IMG/VR virus record: IMGVR_UViG_3300036770_002019
Span: 22,683-86,682 of that record
Length of the DNA stretch: 64,000 nt
Direction: 5' to 3' (one strand)
DNA from: a virus
Shown: piece by piece, positions 1-8,090 of the stretch
How positions within the stretch are numbered: position 1 is the stretch's first letter
How the letters are laid out: every line of letters starts with the position of its first letter
Position numbers and translations under genes: made by a program
Notes under the pieces: model-generated
Seen by the model: the letters and a program-made list of their open reading frames with translations, nothing else
Told to the model about the DNA's origin: nothing
Databases searched by the model: none

Positions 1-848
1 AAGTAGTAGTTAATATGGGTCCAGGTATCAACTGTATTATAGACCTAAATGAATCAATAGGTATAGGAGTAACTACAAGTGGATGTGGCTGTACAAACCC
101 ATTAGCTGTAAACTTCAATCCATTAGCAACTGAAGATGATGGAAGTTGTATAATTTTAGGGTGTACGGACGAATTAGCAATTAATTACTCCCCAAACGCT
201 ACTGTATCTGACGGATCTTGTATATACAACGTCAACCCAATAGAACCTGCGTGCATTCCAAACAGTGTAGATAACACTAATACTTACGATGTTACATTAA
301 GTAACATACGTAGATGTCTTTCAAAAGAAGGAACTACACTTCTATTTAAAATACGTGGTGGGGTTAAGTGTGATACTACAGATCAAATAAAAATTACTTT
401 AGTAACTTATTTACTTGGGAGATTAGGATTAGATTGTTTGTATAACTGTAACTACACATTCGACTACAATGGTCAAGAGATTGATTGCGAAAATCTTTGG
501 ACTCTTGGGGGACCTAGTGGTCCTGAGCTAGAATGGGATACTACTACAATCTATGCAGCTGGAGATATGATTAGATATACATCTAATGGAATTACTAGTT
601 ACTACACTACAATAGAGGCAGGGCAAGCTTTATTACCCCCACCAGCAGAGCCTTTAAAATGGATAAGATGTCAGGATTATTCATTACCTTCGGGAACAGA
701 AACATATCTAAATACTTTCATTAACTTTGCAAGAAAGTTTTGTTTAGTTTGTTTTTCAGACCCACTACCTGTAGCTCAATCCATAAGTGTAGAAAACAAT
801 TTACTTGGGGGAATAACTTTAGAAAACGGGGATAACATACAATTATAA
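1..848 (+). CDS. Adhesin-like virion protein with Cys-rich repeats (5' end missing)
   Basis: The frame is open to the left edge of the window (codons V-V-V-N precede the Met at 15), so this is probably the 3' part of a longer gene. Counting from that Met, residues about 24-70 hold two tandem repeats of the form GCT(N/D)..A.N(F/Y)..(L/N)AT..DGSC. Repeats of this kind occur in secreted and surface proteins of Bacteroidota, where they are thought to bind calcium or act as spacers. The remainder has further scattered Cys residues and no recognisable enzyme motif. It ends in a TAATG overlap with the fibre-like gene that follows, which suggests a joint role in host recognition or capsid decoration. 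Function is inferred from the repeats and position only. Confidence 0.6.
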   Translation, partial: VVVNMGPGINCIIDLNESIGIGVTTSGCGCTNPLAVNFNPLATEDDGSCIILGCTDELAINYSPNATVSDGSCIYNVNPIEPACIPNSVDNTNTYDVTLSNIRRCLSKEGTTLLFKIRGGVKCDTTDQIKITLVTYLLGRLGLDCLYNCNYTFDYNGQEIDCENLWTLGGPSGPELEWDTTTIYAAGDMIRYTSNGITSYYTTIEAGQALLPPPAEPLKWIRCQDYSLPSGTETYLNTFINFARKFCLVCFSDPLPVAQSISVENNLLGGITLENGDNIQL

Positions 849-2251
849 TGGCTACAATAACTAACCTAGCAGCTCTAACAAAAACTAACGTAACCACTAA
901 TGATTACTTGTTAGTAGCTAACTCAGCTAAACAAACCAATACTAAGTTTCAGCTTTCTACTTTATTCCCAACAGTTCAAACAAAAGCTGGGGCTTCTGGA
1001 GCTGACTTGTTTGTAGATATTACAGATAAAAATGTAATCAATCTTAAAGGTATTGAGTCTGCAAATAATAAAATTACAGTTACTACAGCTGCTAACGATA
1101 TTGTACTAACTCTCGCAGAAGCTAATATAGATCTAGCTAATTGTGACAATACTACCTCAACATTTCTATCTAGTGTCAATCTTACATCTAATGTAACAGG
1201 TACTCTCCCAGTAGCTAATGGGGGTACAAACGCTACATCCTTTTTAGATAAAGCTGTTGTTATAACGCAAGCTTCTGGTACTGACACTCTTAGCTCTTTG
1301 GCTATGACTACTAACGGTCAATTGTTAATTGGGGGTACTAGCGGTCCACAAGTAGCTACGTTAACTGCAGGTACTAACATCACTATAACTAATGGGGATG
1401 GGGCTATTACTATCAATTCATCTTTAGCATCTGTATCCTCAGATCTAGATATGAATAACAACGACATAGATCTTGGAACAGGCTATATTAGTTCAGATGG
1501 TAATAGTAATGGTGTTAGAGTTACAGGAAATAATGCATACGTAGGTACTGCAGCATCTTATTTTAACTCTGCGGTACTTAATCTAAGTGGGGGAATAGAT
1601 CTACTCACAAATACATCTCACACCATTAAAGTAGTAGCAGGAACAACTCCTGGAACACTAACTGTACAAGGACAAGATACTACTACTACAAATGGTAATG
1701 GGGGTAATTTAACTTTATCTGCAGGAGATGCAGACGGCAGTGGTACAGGTGGACAACTAAATCTTTATGGAGGGGATACTGGATCTGGGACAGGGGGCAG
1801 TATTAAACTTATTACTTCAGTAGCAGGTACATATACTGACGCTATAACTATAGATGGGAGTTCTGACGTTACTGTAAATAACGGTAGTTTAATTATTGCT
1901 CAAGCTACTGAAGGATTAGTACATACTAACAAAGGAGCTGTAACACAGGCTACTAGCCACGCAACTGGGGTTACTGTAAATGCAACTTCAGGAATTATAA
2001 CATTAGCAGGGGTAGCCCTGAATGCTGCTGCAGAAGCAGAGTTTACAGTAACAAATGGTGCTGTAACTACAGGATCTTTGATACTTCTAACAGTACAATG
2101 CCCAGCTGCAGCATCAGAGACAGATAATGCAACTTTAGTAGCTCAACTGAGTGGGGTAAGTAATGGAAGTTTTAACATCCGTCTTACTAACCCAGGAGCT
2201 GGAAATACATCAACCAACGCACACAAAATAAACTTCTTAGTTATAAATTAA
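848..2251 (+). CDS. Fibre-like structural protein (putative head or tail fibre)
   Basis: A 467-residue protein rich in Thr, Ser, Asn, Gly and Ala with almost no Cys. It carries the phage-fibre phrase GTLPVANGGT at about residue 120 and long beta-prone Gly/Thr/Asn stretches, including a NGNGGNLTLSAG - GTGGQLNLYGG - GTGGSIKL set of about 18-residue imperfect repeats near 280-325. The C-terminal 90 residues (TNGAVTTGSLILLTVQ to KINFLVIN) look like a globular knob. This architecture of shaft plus C-terminal knob is typical of trimeric phage fibres. The start codon overlaps the stop of the preceding Cys-rich gene (TAATG). The receptor cannot be predicted. Confidence 0.7.
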   Translation: MATITNLAALTKTNVTTNDYLLVANSAKQTNTKFQLSTLFPTVQTKAGASGADLFVDITDKNVINLKGIESANNKITVTTAANDIVLTLAEANIDLANCDNTTSTFLSSVNLTSNVTGTLPVANGGTNATSFLDKAVVITQASGTDTLSSLAMTTNGQLLIGGTSGPQVATLTAGTNITITNGDGAITINSSLASVSSDLDMNNNDIDLGTGYISSDGNSNGVRVTGNNAYVGTAASYFNSAVLNLSGGIDLLTNTSHTIKVVAGTTPGTLTVQGQDTTTTNGNGGNLTLSAGDADGSGTGGQLNLYGGDTGSGTGGSIKLITSVAGTYTDAITIDGSSDVTVNNGSLIIAQATEGLVHTNKGAVTQATSHATGVTVNATSGIITLAGVALNAAAEAEFTVTNGAVTTGSLILLTVQCPAAASETDNATLVAQLSGVSNGSFNIRLTNPGAGNTSTNAHKINFLVIN

Positions 2252-2261
2252 TCGCAAACAC

Positions 2262-2666
2262 ATGACACAAATTACAGGAACTAACAGAGAGTTTTTACAA
2301 ATTTTAAAAGCTCTTGAATCAGTAAAAACCTTAAAAGGTAAAACTTTTGCACTTCTAGTTGCTAAAAATATTAGCAGTATTACAGAACATCTTCAACCTA
2401 TCGAAAAAGCTTCTATCCCTTCTAAAGACTTTCAAGAGCTTTCAGTAAAAGTTCACAAACTTATCGAAGAAGAAAAGTCAGAAGAAATAGAGAAAATTGA
2501 AAGTGAGCATGTTGAAATAATTGAAGAACGTAAACATCAATTAGACAATGTTGAGAAGATGCTGAATATGGAAAGCAGTGTAGGAGTTAATTTAATAAGT
2601 GAAGAACATTTACCTAGTGATATCACAGCAGATCAAATTTATGGGCTGCTTAAAATCTTAAAATAA
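2262..2666 (+). CDS. Hypothetical phage protein, Glu-rich and helical
   Basis: A 134-residue protein with a strongly charged central helix (EEEKSEEIEKIESEH region, about residues 67-90) that may form a coiled coil, and a C-terminal segment ending GLLKILK. No known family is recognised. It lies between the fibre-like gene and a small beta-rich virion protein and overlaps the latter by TAATG, so it is probably co-expressed with the virion genes. It could be a small virion component or an assembly chaperone for its neighbours; nothing in the sequence decides this. Confidence 0.6.
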   Translation: MTQITGTNREFLQILKALESVKTLKGKTFALLVAKNISSITEHLQPIEKASIPSKDFQELSVKVHKLIEEEKSEEIEKIESEHVEIIEERKHQLDNVEKMLNMESSVGVNLISEEHLPSDITADQIYGLLKILK

Positions 2667-3058
2667 TGGCTGCAATTAATTTCAAAGTAGAATTAAAATC
2701 ATCTGGGCTATTATCCGCCCCACTATTATTATTTGCTGCAGATACAATTGTAGCTACAGGAGTAGTTGCTAAAGCAGCTAAGCTTATAACAGCTGTTAAT
2801 GGGGCAGCAGTTACATTATTCCCCAAAGCAGACTTTACAGATGCTGACGGTCAAGCCCTTGTCTTCATAAAAAATACAGGCAGTACTTACGATCTATTTG
2901 TAGAAGCTGGTACTGATGTAGAGTTTATTAAACTAAAACCTGGGCAATTTGCAGCCTTTCCGTGGTACACAGATAACAGTTCTGGGCAGGACCTTAAAGT
3001 CTATGCTAGTAATGCATCTGGTACTACTGTAGATGCCACATTAATTGAAATAACTTAA
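2666..3058 (+). CDS. Small beta-rich virion protein
   Basis: A 130-residue Ala/Thr/Val-rich protein with no Cys and alternating hydrophobic strands. The C-terminal half reads like a compact beta domain: FIKNTGSTYDLFVEAG, then LKPGQFAAFPW, then ATLIEIT. Proteins of this look, with a LxPGxFxxFPW-type turn, are found as small structural or decoration proteins in phages. The name is inferred from composition and from its place between fibre-like genes and the holin. Confidence 0.55.
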   Translation: MAAINFKVELKSSGLLSAPLLLFAADTIVATGVVAKAAKLITAVNGAAVTLFPKADFTDADGQALVFIKNTGSTYDLFVEAGTDVEFIKLKPGQFAAFPWYTDNSSGQDLKVYASNASGTTVDATLIEIT

Positions 3059-3061
3059 GTT

Positions 3062-3514
3062 ATGAGTGGAGTATTAGGAAGAATATTTGGGGGTTTAGCT
3101 TCTCAAGCTTCAACTATCATTGATGAGGTAGTTACAACTCAAGAAGAAAAACTTGAGTTAAAAATGAAGCTTGAGCAACTAATCATGGATGCTGAACTTG
3201 CAGCAGACCAAGAAATAACCAAACGCTGGGAAGTGGATATGGTTAATGGTAATTGGTTAAGTAAGAGCATTCGACCTCTGACACTAGCCTTCCTAGTAAT
3301 AGCTACAGTGTTACTTGTATTTATTGATGCAGGTGCTATAAACTTTGAAGTTAAAGAACACTGGGTTAACCTACTTGAACTAGTTTTGATTACAGTAATA
3401 GGAGCCTACTTTGGTGGGAGATCTTATGAAAAATCAAGAATTATTGTAAATGAAACTAGGTCTAGAAAAGAAGAAAGACATGAAAGAAGAAATAAAAGAC
3501 TTTCTGAGGACTAA
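3062..3514 (+). CDS. Holin of the 3-TM type
   Basis: This 150-residue protein has the layout of the GTA/phage 3-TM holin family. An amphipathic N-terminal helix (GxLGRIFGGLASQ) leads into a coiled segment, then the signature RWEVDMVNGNWLSKSIRPLTL at about residues 57-77, then two clear membrane segments (LAFLVIATVLLVFIDAG and LLELVLITVIGAYFGGRS) and a very basic tail (KEERHERRNKR). Such holins sit in the inner membrane and time lysis by releasing endolysin. No endolysin is evident next to it; it may lie outside the window or be unrecognised here. The 3' end overlaps the metallophosphoesterase gene by about 35 bases. Confidence 0.8.
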   Translation: MSGVLGRIFGGLASQASTIIDEVVTTQEEKLELKMKLEQLIMDAELAADQEITKRWEVDMVNGNWLSKSIRPLTLAFLVIATVLLVFIDAGAINFEVKEHWVNLLELVLITVIGAYFGGRSYEKSRIIVNETRSRKEERHERRNKRLSED

Positions 3515-4595
3515 CCCAGGGTATCTTAAAACAAGTATAGAAAGAATATCACACAGAGTAAACTGCAGTGATTTAAATCTATGCAGAGACGCTTTGAATG
3601 AAGTTAAGTTTGAACTTAAAAACAAGAACGTAAATGTAATAAGTGAGTTTAATAAACACTTGCAAGATAATGATATTCATCCTGACGATGTAATAAGTGT
3701 AAAGTATTGGCAAACAGCTTCTGGTAAACAAAGATTCTCAATCGTAACAAAGAATGAGCAGAATTCCGTACAAGACATTAAAGAGGAAATACAAAACTTT
3801 GCAAAACTTCACAGTACGAATGTACCAACAGTACTACGATCTTTTGATATTTCTAAACCGATAGCTTACGAAATATCTCTCCCAGACCTTCATTATGGGA
3901 AGATGCATTCTAAGACACTCAATGAAATTGAATCTGAATTTTTACAAGTTATACACAACCTTGTAGACCAAGCTGTAAATTTAGACATTGAGAAGTTTAT
4001 ACTCCCAATTGGGAATGATGGTATGAACTCTGAAGGAATGCGGCAGACAACTACTAAAGGTACTCCACAGCAAGACTCTGCAGGATGGAAAGAAACATTT
4101 AGAGGGTATTGGAACCTAATAGTAAGAGCAATAGACTACTTAAAAGAAATTGCCCCAGTGGATGTAATAATTATATCTGGGAATCACGATTACGAAAGAA
4201 TGTTCTATGTGGGGGATGTACTTGCAGGATGGTATAGAAATGATGAAAATGTTGTTATAGATAATTCAGAATCTTCTCGTAAATACATTGAGTATGGAGT
4301 AAATATGATTATGTTTACACATGGGGATAAAGAAAAGCCTAATGACATCCCATTAATAATGGCTACTGAACAACCAGAAATGTTTGCAAAGGCTTCTCAC
4401 AGAGAAGCTCATTGTGGGCACTTTCACAAAGAAATGCTAAATGAGTACAGGGGAGTTAAAGTCAGATTTATACCTAGTATTTGCCCTAATGATGAGTGGC
4501 ACAAACTCATGGGGTATGAGGCTAAACGAACAGGGCAAGCTTTTATTTGGTGCAAAAAAACTGGATTCTATGGATACTTCCAAACAAACCTCTGA
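3480..4595 (+). CDS. Metallophosphoesterase (calcineurin-like)
   Basis: All five metal-site blocks of the calcineurin-like phosphoesterase fold are visible: D-L-H in LPDLHYGKMH (about residue 136), GNDGMNSEG, GNHDYERMF, THGDKEKP and GHFHKE. The enzyme should be a dimetal phosphodiesterase or nuclease; its substrate is unknown. ATG at 3480 is preferred because an A/G-rich stretch precedes it; ATG at 3450 would add ten lysine-rich residues and enlarge the overlap with the holin gene. The gene lies inside the virion and lysis block rather than with replication, so it may be packaged or act during assembly or entry. Confidence 0.85.
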   Translation: MKEEIKDFLRTNPGYLKTSIERISHRVNCSDLNLCRDALNEVKFELKNKNVNVISEFNKHLQDNDIHPDDVISVKYWQTASGKQRFSIVTKNEQNSVQDIKEEIQNFAKLHSTNVPTVLRSFDISKPIAYEISLPDLHYGKMHSKTLNEIESEFLQVIHNLVDQAVNLDIEKFILPIGNDGMNSEGMRQTTTKGTPQQDSAGWKETFRGYWNLIVRAIDYLKEIAPVDVIIISGNHDYERMFYVGDVLAGWYRNDENVVIDNSESSRKYIEYGVNMIMFTHGDKEKPNDIPLIMATEQPEMFAKASHREAHCGHFHKEMLNEYRGVKVRFIPSICPNDEWHKLMGYEAKRTGQAFIWCKKTGFYGYFQTNL

Positions 4596-4854
4596 TGAGG
4601 ATTTCTCTTACTATGAAGAGGATGAAATATTGGATGAAGCATATTACAATGCTTATCTAATAATTACCAATAGAATGACTTTAGATGAATTAATAACTTC
4701 TAAAGGGGAAATAACATTCATTCCATATGATCCTGGAGTACCAGAAACAATAGAACTGATTTTAGATGATATGATTGATTATTTTTCATCAACTGAAGAA
4801 TACGAAATATGTGCAGAGTTAGTAAAAGTTAAAGAGAAATTAAATGACACTTGA
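4570..4854 (+). CDS. Small acidic hypothetical protein upstream of a ring protein
   Basis: A 94-residue acidic protein beginning MDTSKQTSDEDF and rich in Asp, Glu and Tyr. A longer version from ATG 4441 is possible, but those extra codons only read the metallophosphoesterase gene in another frame, so 4570 is chosen. Proteins with a YYEEDEI...YNAYLIITN...IPYDP pattern accompany the ring-protein gene in crAss-like phages as I remember them, but the function is unknown to me. It overlaps genes on both sides (26 and 11 bases), which suggests translational coupling. Confidence 0.7.
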   Translation: MDTSKQTSDEDFSYYEEDEILDEAYYNAYLIITNRMTLDELITSKGEITFIPYDPGVPETIELILDDMIDYFSSTEEYEICAELVKVKEKLNDT

Positions 4855-5509
4855 TGAAATTGCATACAACCTTCTAAATCTAGTTCGCGGAGGTAGATCT
4901 AATCACGATGAAAACATCTCGCTTGATCAAATTAAATTTAATATCAAGCATTACAGAGCTGTATTCATTCGTAGAGATTTTGCACGCAATGGACTTATTA
5001 CACGGCACTTAGAGCAAGATCTTGGGTGCCTTAATCTTATTAGGGTAGACGCATCTAAGTGTTGTTCTTTACCTTCTACTTGCCCTGTATACAGAACAGA
5101 ATTACCTCTCCCTAAAACGGTTAGATTTAATTTCAAAGAAGCTATTACCTACACAGGTGATATTACAGGATTAGGGCGTATCCCAATGGTACAACCTTAT
5201 GAAATAGCATATATTCCTTACGATAAGCACACAAGCAACAATCCTAAAACTTATATGATTGAAGACTACTTGTATGTCTATAATCCTAAAGGTATGGATG
5301 TTATAAATGTACGTGGGATATTCGAAGATCCTGAAGAAGTGCAAAGATTTAAAACTTGTGATGGACCTTGCTATGATGAAAACTTCTCATTCCCCATGCC
5401 AATGGATATGGTTAGTTTAATAACTGCAGGACTACTAAATGGAGAACTAAAACTACTGGCAGGATCATTTACAGATGATGAGAATGACAGACAACAAGAT
5501 AGAGAATAA
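4844..5509 (+). CDS. Ring protein of the neck/tail barrel (crAss-like)
   Basis: A 221-residue protein whose N-terminus (MTLDEIAYNLLNLVRGG then ISLDQIKFNIKHYRAVFIRRDFAR) and block DLGCLNLIRVDAS match the pattern of a conserved crAss-like structural protein, one of the ring proteins that form the tail barrel below the portal (the phiCrAss001 gp40 type, from memory). Cys residues cluster at KCCSLPSTCP (about 68-77) and GPC. The C-terminus is acidic and polar. Position upstream of the second ring protein and the muzzle fits the usual neck-to-tail order. The assignment comes from pattern memory, not from an alignment. Confidence 0.75.
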   Translation: MTLDEIAYNLLNLVRGGRSNHDENISLDQIKFNIKHYRAVFIRRDFARNGLITRHLEQDLGCLNLIRVDASKCCSLPSTCPVYRTELPLPKTVRFNFKEAITYTGDITGLGRIPMVQPYEIAYIPYDKHTSNNPKTYMIEDYLYVYNPKGMDVINVRGIFEDPEEVQRFKTCDGPCYDENFSFPMPMDMVSLITAGLLNGELKLLAGSFTDDENDRQQDRE

Positions 5510-5799
5510 TGAATACAAACGAAGAAAGATTGCTAAACGCAATCAAAAACCTTACAAGAAATTCTTTAGGTCAGTGTGGATCTATTATCATAGATGACAC
5601 TGTAGAGCATGTAGGTCCATATACAGCAATAACAGCTATTGGAACTGCTGCAGCAATCATTGATACCTCTGAGTGTGATTTAGGTCCTTTAGAAGATCAA
5701 CCAGCAACAATTACTATACCGCAAGGTGTAACAATATTTGGGGAGTTTAACTCTATCGAACTAGATTCAGGAGTTGTAATTGCGTACAAACAATGCTAA
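5509..5799 (+). CDS. Small virion protein, putative fibre or decoration subunit
   Basis: A 96-residue protein with a helical N-terminus (NEERLLNAIKNLTRNS) followed by a beta domain ending TITIPQGVTIFGEFNSIEL and VVIAYKQC. That last block resembles the compact beta domain of small phage structural proteins that decorate the particle with a fixed hydrophobic edge strand. It starts in a TAATG overlap with the ring-protein gene and overlaps the next gene by 7 bases. Function is inferred from structure type and context. Confidence 0.6.
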   Translation: MNTNEERLLNAIKNLTRNSLGQCGSIIIDDTVEHVGPYTAITAIGTAAAIIDTSECDLGPLEDQPATITIPQGVTIFGEFNSIELDSGVVIAYKQC

Positions 5800-6287
5800 A
5801 ATTAGGAACAAGTGTTCAGAGCGTAGTTAGTAGAGGGGGCATTACTAAAGTATGCCTTAATCCTAACTATACTTCAGATTTTAGTGCTGGGGTAGATGGT
5901 TGGACAGGAGATACAGGTATTAGCGCTATTATAGGAAATAGAGATTCTATTGGAGGTTTGAATGACAACTTAGGTGTTAGATTTGCTGTAGGCATCCCTA
6001 TTATCACTAAAACCCTAGCTGAAGAAGTTTCATCAGGATGTACATATACATACAGTCTTAGGGTATTCATACCAACTGGCAATAAAGATGTAACGTATAT
6101 TAGTAGACTCCTAATAGGGGGAGAAGAAATACCAATTTCAGGTGAAGCCATTGCAACCAATACTTGGACTTTATTTACTGGAACTTTTACTGCATCACAA
6201 ACATTAACTAGCTTCGGGATAGAGTTTAATGCTGGTAGTGCAAGTTCTGAATTAGCTTACTTAAGAGAGATATCATTAACACTTTAA
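5793..6287 (+). CDS. Putative carbohydrate-binding-like jelly-roll virion protein
   Basis: A 164-residue protein with the rhythm of a beta-sandwich carbohydrate-binding module (CBM 4/9-like). It has NPNYTSDFSAGVDGWTGDTG at about residues 24-43, then a strand GCTYTYSLRVFIP, then NTWTLFTGTFTASQTLTSFGIEF near the C-terminus. In phages such modules decorate the capsid or tail and may touch host or gut glycans. No catalytic motif is seen. It sits among small structural genes upstream of the muzzle. Fold assignment is moderately confident; ligand binding is speculation. Confidence 0.6.
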   Translation: MLKLGTSVQSVVSRGGITKVCLNPNYTSDFSAGVDGWTGDTGISAIIGNRDSIGGLNDNLGVRFAVGIPIITKTLAEEVSSGCTYTYSLRVFIPTGNKDVTYISRLLIGGEEIPISGEAIATNTWTLFTGTFTASQTLTSFGIEFNAGSASSELAYLREISLTL

Positions 6288-6291
6288 GATT

Positions 6292-6561
6292 ATGTCCTCA
6301 CCAGCTTGGCAACGAAAAGAAGGCAAAAACCCTAAAGGAGGGTTAAATGCAAAAGGTAGAGCAAGTTATAAAGCTGCTAATCCTGGATCTAAATTAGGAG
6401 CTCCACAACCAAAAGGAGGAAAAAGACGTAATTCTTTTTGTTCTAGGATGTGCGGAATGAAAAGTAAATTGACTTCAAAGAAAACAGCAAGCGACCCAAA
6501 TTCAAGAATAAATAAATCATTAAGAATCTGGAACTGCGGTTCCTGCAGCAATTGGAAATAA
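6292..6561 (+). CDS. DUF6321-like small basic protein
   Basis: An 89-residue very basic protein opening SSPAWQRKEGKNPKGGLNAKGR, the signature of a small phage-associated family that I recall as DUF6321. Its middle repeats Lys/Gly/Pro and its C-terminus has two Cys pairs (CSRMCG and CGSC). The family is found near structural and packaging genes of phages and has no established function; nucleic-acid contact is plausible from the charge. The 3' end overlaps the next gene by 10 bases. Confidence 0.75.
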   Translation: MSSPAWQRKEGKNPKGGLNAKGRASYKAANPGSKLGAPQPKGGKRRNSFCSRMCGMKSKLTSKKTASDPNSRINKSLRIWNCGSCSNWK

Positions 6562-6770
6562 TGGAGATACTAACCGTGTATGAAATCGTAATTATTGCCT
6601 CAGCTTTAGTGGGGACTTATGTAAAAATGAATATTGAGATTAATAAGGTTAAATCTCGTATATTTGTTTTAGAACAAAATCACAGTGAAATAACAACAAT
6701 GCTAAGAAAATTAGATAAAGATCTTACAGAGATTAAAATCTTATTAGCACGTAAACAATTAGACACATGA
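6552..6770 (+). CDS. Small membrane protein with coiled coil
   Basis: A 72-residue protein with one N-terminal membrane helix (about residues 8-25, VYEIVIIASALVGTYVKM) and a soluble heptad-like helix (KVKSRIFVLEQNHSEI to LARKQ). This one-pass plus coiled-coil design is common among small phage membrane proteins, including haemolysin-XhlA-like and spanin-like lysis accessories. It overlaps both neighbours and is followed by another single-pass protein, so the pair may act together in lysis or membrane contact. No specific family is recognised. Confidence 0.6.
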   Translation: MEIMEILTVYEIVIIASALVGTYVKMNIEINKVKSRIFVLEQNHSEITTMLRKLDKDLTEIKILLARKQLDT

Positions 6771-7066
6771 TGACACTAATTATAATCATTTCAATTATCT
6801 CAGTACTAGGTGCTGTAGTTATAATTTATTTAGCTAACCTTCATAACGGGGGCATTGTAGATAACAATAAAAACTTTATCTCAGACAATGTAGACGATAA
6901 AGCTAAAGAAATAAAAAAAGAAATTAATCGACGTGTAGAAAACGTTAAACTTGAAGTAGAAGATGTAACTACAGCTATAGGAAATGCTATAGATGGTTTA
7001 GATGACATCTCAAAAGCTGCAGCAGGGGCTAACAGAAAAGGACGTCCAAAACATAAGCAGAAATGA
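6767..7066 (+). CDS. Single-pass membrane protein, hypothetical
   Basis: A 99-residue protein with an N-terminal hydrophobic helix (TLIIIISIISVLGAVVIIYLA) and a charged helical body rich in Lys, Glu and Asp, ending in a basic GRPKHKQK tail. There is no lipobox and no clear signal-peptidase site, so the helix is probably a membrane anchor. The start overlaps the stop of the preceding small membrane gene (ATGATGA context) and the 3' end overlaps the next gene by 4 bases. The two adjacent anchored helical proteins could form a complex; this is inference. Confidence 0.55.
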   Translation: MMTLIIIISIISVLGAVVIIYLANLHNGGIVDNNKNFISDNVDDKAKEIKKEINRRVENVKLEVEDVTTAIGNAIDGLDDISKAAAGANRKGRPKHKQK

Positions 7067-7605
7067 AACAAATGCTTAAACGTAAAGACGGGTCTTATTC
7101 TCAAAGAGGGCTTTGGGATAACATTCGCGCAAACAAAGGGTCAGGTAAAAAACCTACCAAAGACATGCTTAAACAAGAAAATAAAATTAAAGAAATGAAC
7201 TCAAAACCTAAATCAAAATCTCCCTCAAAGAAAATGGGTGGAGGATATAAAGCTCCACAATACCAAATGGGTGGGGATATGATTGAACCGTCTAAAGAAG
7301 TCAACTTTGATCGTCCTATGGCTCAATCAGGCATGGCTAAATCTAAAAAAATGAAGCCAGATTACATTGATATTGACAAAGACGGAAACAAAACAGAGCC
7401 GATGAAAAATGCCGCTTCAAATAAAAAAATGAAAAGCGGAGGAGGCAAATCAATGAAGCCTGGAGGTGGTGGAAGATTTGAAAAACTAGTTGGAGAACTC
7501 AAAGGTAAAGGAAAATCTGAAGATTCAGCTAAAGCAATAGCAGCTTCAATTGGGAGGAAAAAATACGGTAAGTCAAGATTTCAAGAAATGGCTAAAAAAG
7601 GATAA
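7063..7605 (+). CDS. Lys/Gly-rich basic protein, putative virion internal protein
   Basis: A 180-residue protein of very low complexity, dominated by Lys, Gly, Ser, Met and Pro, with repeated KKM(G/K) and GGG elements and a short PDYIDIDKDGNKTEPMK segment that resembles a calcium loop. The C-terminal 35 residues (KSEDSAKAIAASIGRKKYGK then RFQEMAKKG) form a compact helical motif that recurs in phage proteins. The charge suggests binding to nucleic acid or scaffolding inside the particle. No enzyme motif is present. Confidence 0.55.
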   Translation: MKQMLKRKDGSYSQRGLWDNIRANKGSGKKPTKDMLKQENKIKEMNSKPKSKSPSKKMGGGYKAPQYQMGGDMIEPSKEVNFDRPMAQSGMAKSKKMKPDYIDIDKDGNKTEPMKNAASNKKMKSGGGKSMKPGGGGRFEKLVGELKGKGKSEDSAKAIAASIGRKKYGKSRFQEMAKKG

Positions 7606-8090
7606 TGCATACATTGACAGACATATATAAACACTACAGAGCTAATACAGCATCACCCGTAGACAAAGCTACGTTTAAAAACATCTGTGAGGAGTTTAAT
7701 ATGTCTGTCATAGAAAATTTGATATTAGAAGGGAAAAGCTTTAACATGAGAAATAACCTTTCTAATATCTCTGTTCGTCGTATAGAACGTAATCCTTCAT
7801 GTCCTACAATAGATTGGTGGGAAAGTAATAAGTACAAACAAGAGCTTATCGAAGAAGGGGTAAAGATATTTGATCCAGAAACAGGGGAAGGAAAGAAATG
7901 GTTTATATACTATACAGATCCTTGGTATTGTAAGTATCATTGGGAAAAACATAAGTGTAAAATCCCTAACAAAACTGTTTATAGATTTACCCCAACAAGA
8001 GGACTAAAAGGAAATAAAGAAAAACTAACAGCGCTACTAAAAGAAGACGAGCTTGCTTACTTAAAATTCAAAAAACATGGCAATATATAA
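7605..8090 (+). CDS. Conserved crAss-like neck-region protein
   Basis: A 161-residue protein beginning TLTDIYKHYRAN with conserved-looking blocks FKNICEEFN, SNISVRRIERN, KWFIYYTDPWYCKYHW and TVYRFTPTRGLKGNK. The DPWYC-KYHW and RF.PTRG.KGNKEKL blocks are the pattern of a protein that sits directly upstream of the ring and muzzle genes in crAss-like phages as I remember them. It may contribute to the neck or tail barrel; the exact structural position cannot be told from sequence. It overlaps the following ring gene by 14 bases. Confidence 0.7.
   Translation: MHTLTDIYKHYRANTASPVDKATFKNICEEFNMSVIENLILEGKSFNMRNNLSNISVRRIERNPSCPTIDWWESNKYKQELIEEGVKIFDPETGEGKKWFIYYTDPWYCKYHWEKHKCKIPNKTVYRFTPTRGLKGNKEKLTALLKEDELAYLKFKKHGNI

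Noticed and set aside
976-1287. Open frame of 103 codons on the minus strand inside the fibre-like gene
   Set aside because: It is a shadow of a repetitive Thr/Ala/Asn-rich gene on the other strand; it has no motif and no coupled neighbours. The same holds for the long minus-strand frames inside the giant genes (for example 16424-16804, 20659-20976 and 36210-36560).
4441-4854. Longer version of the small gene before the ring protein
   Set aside because: The added 43 codons lie wholly inside the metallophosphoesterase 3' end and look like an out-of-frame reading; ATG at 4570 fits better.
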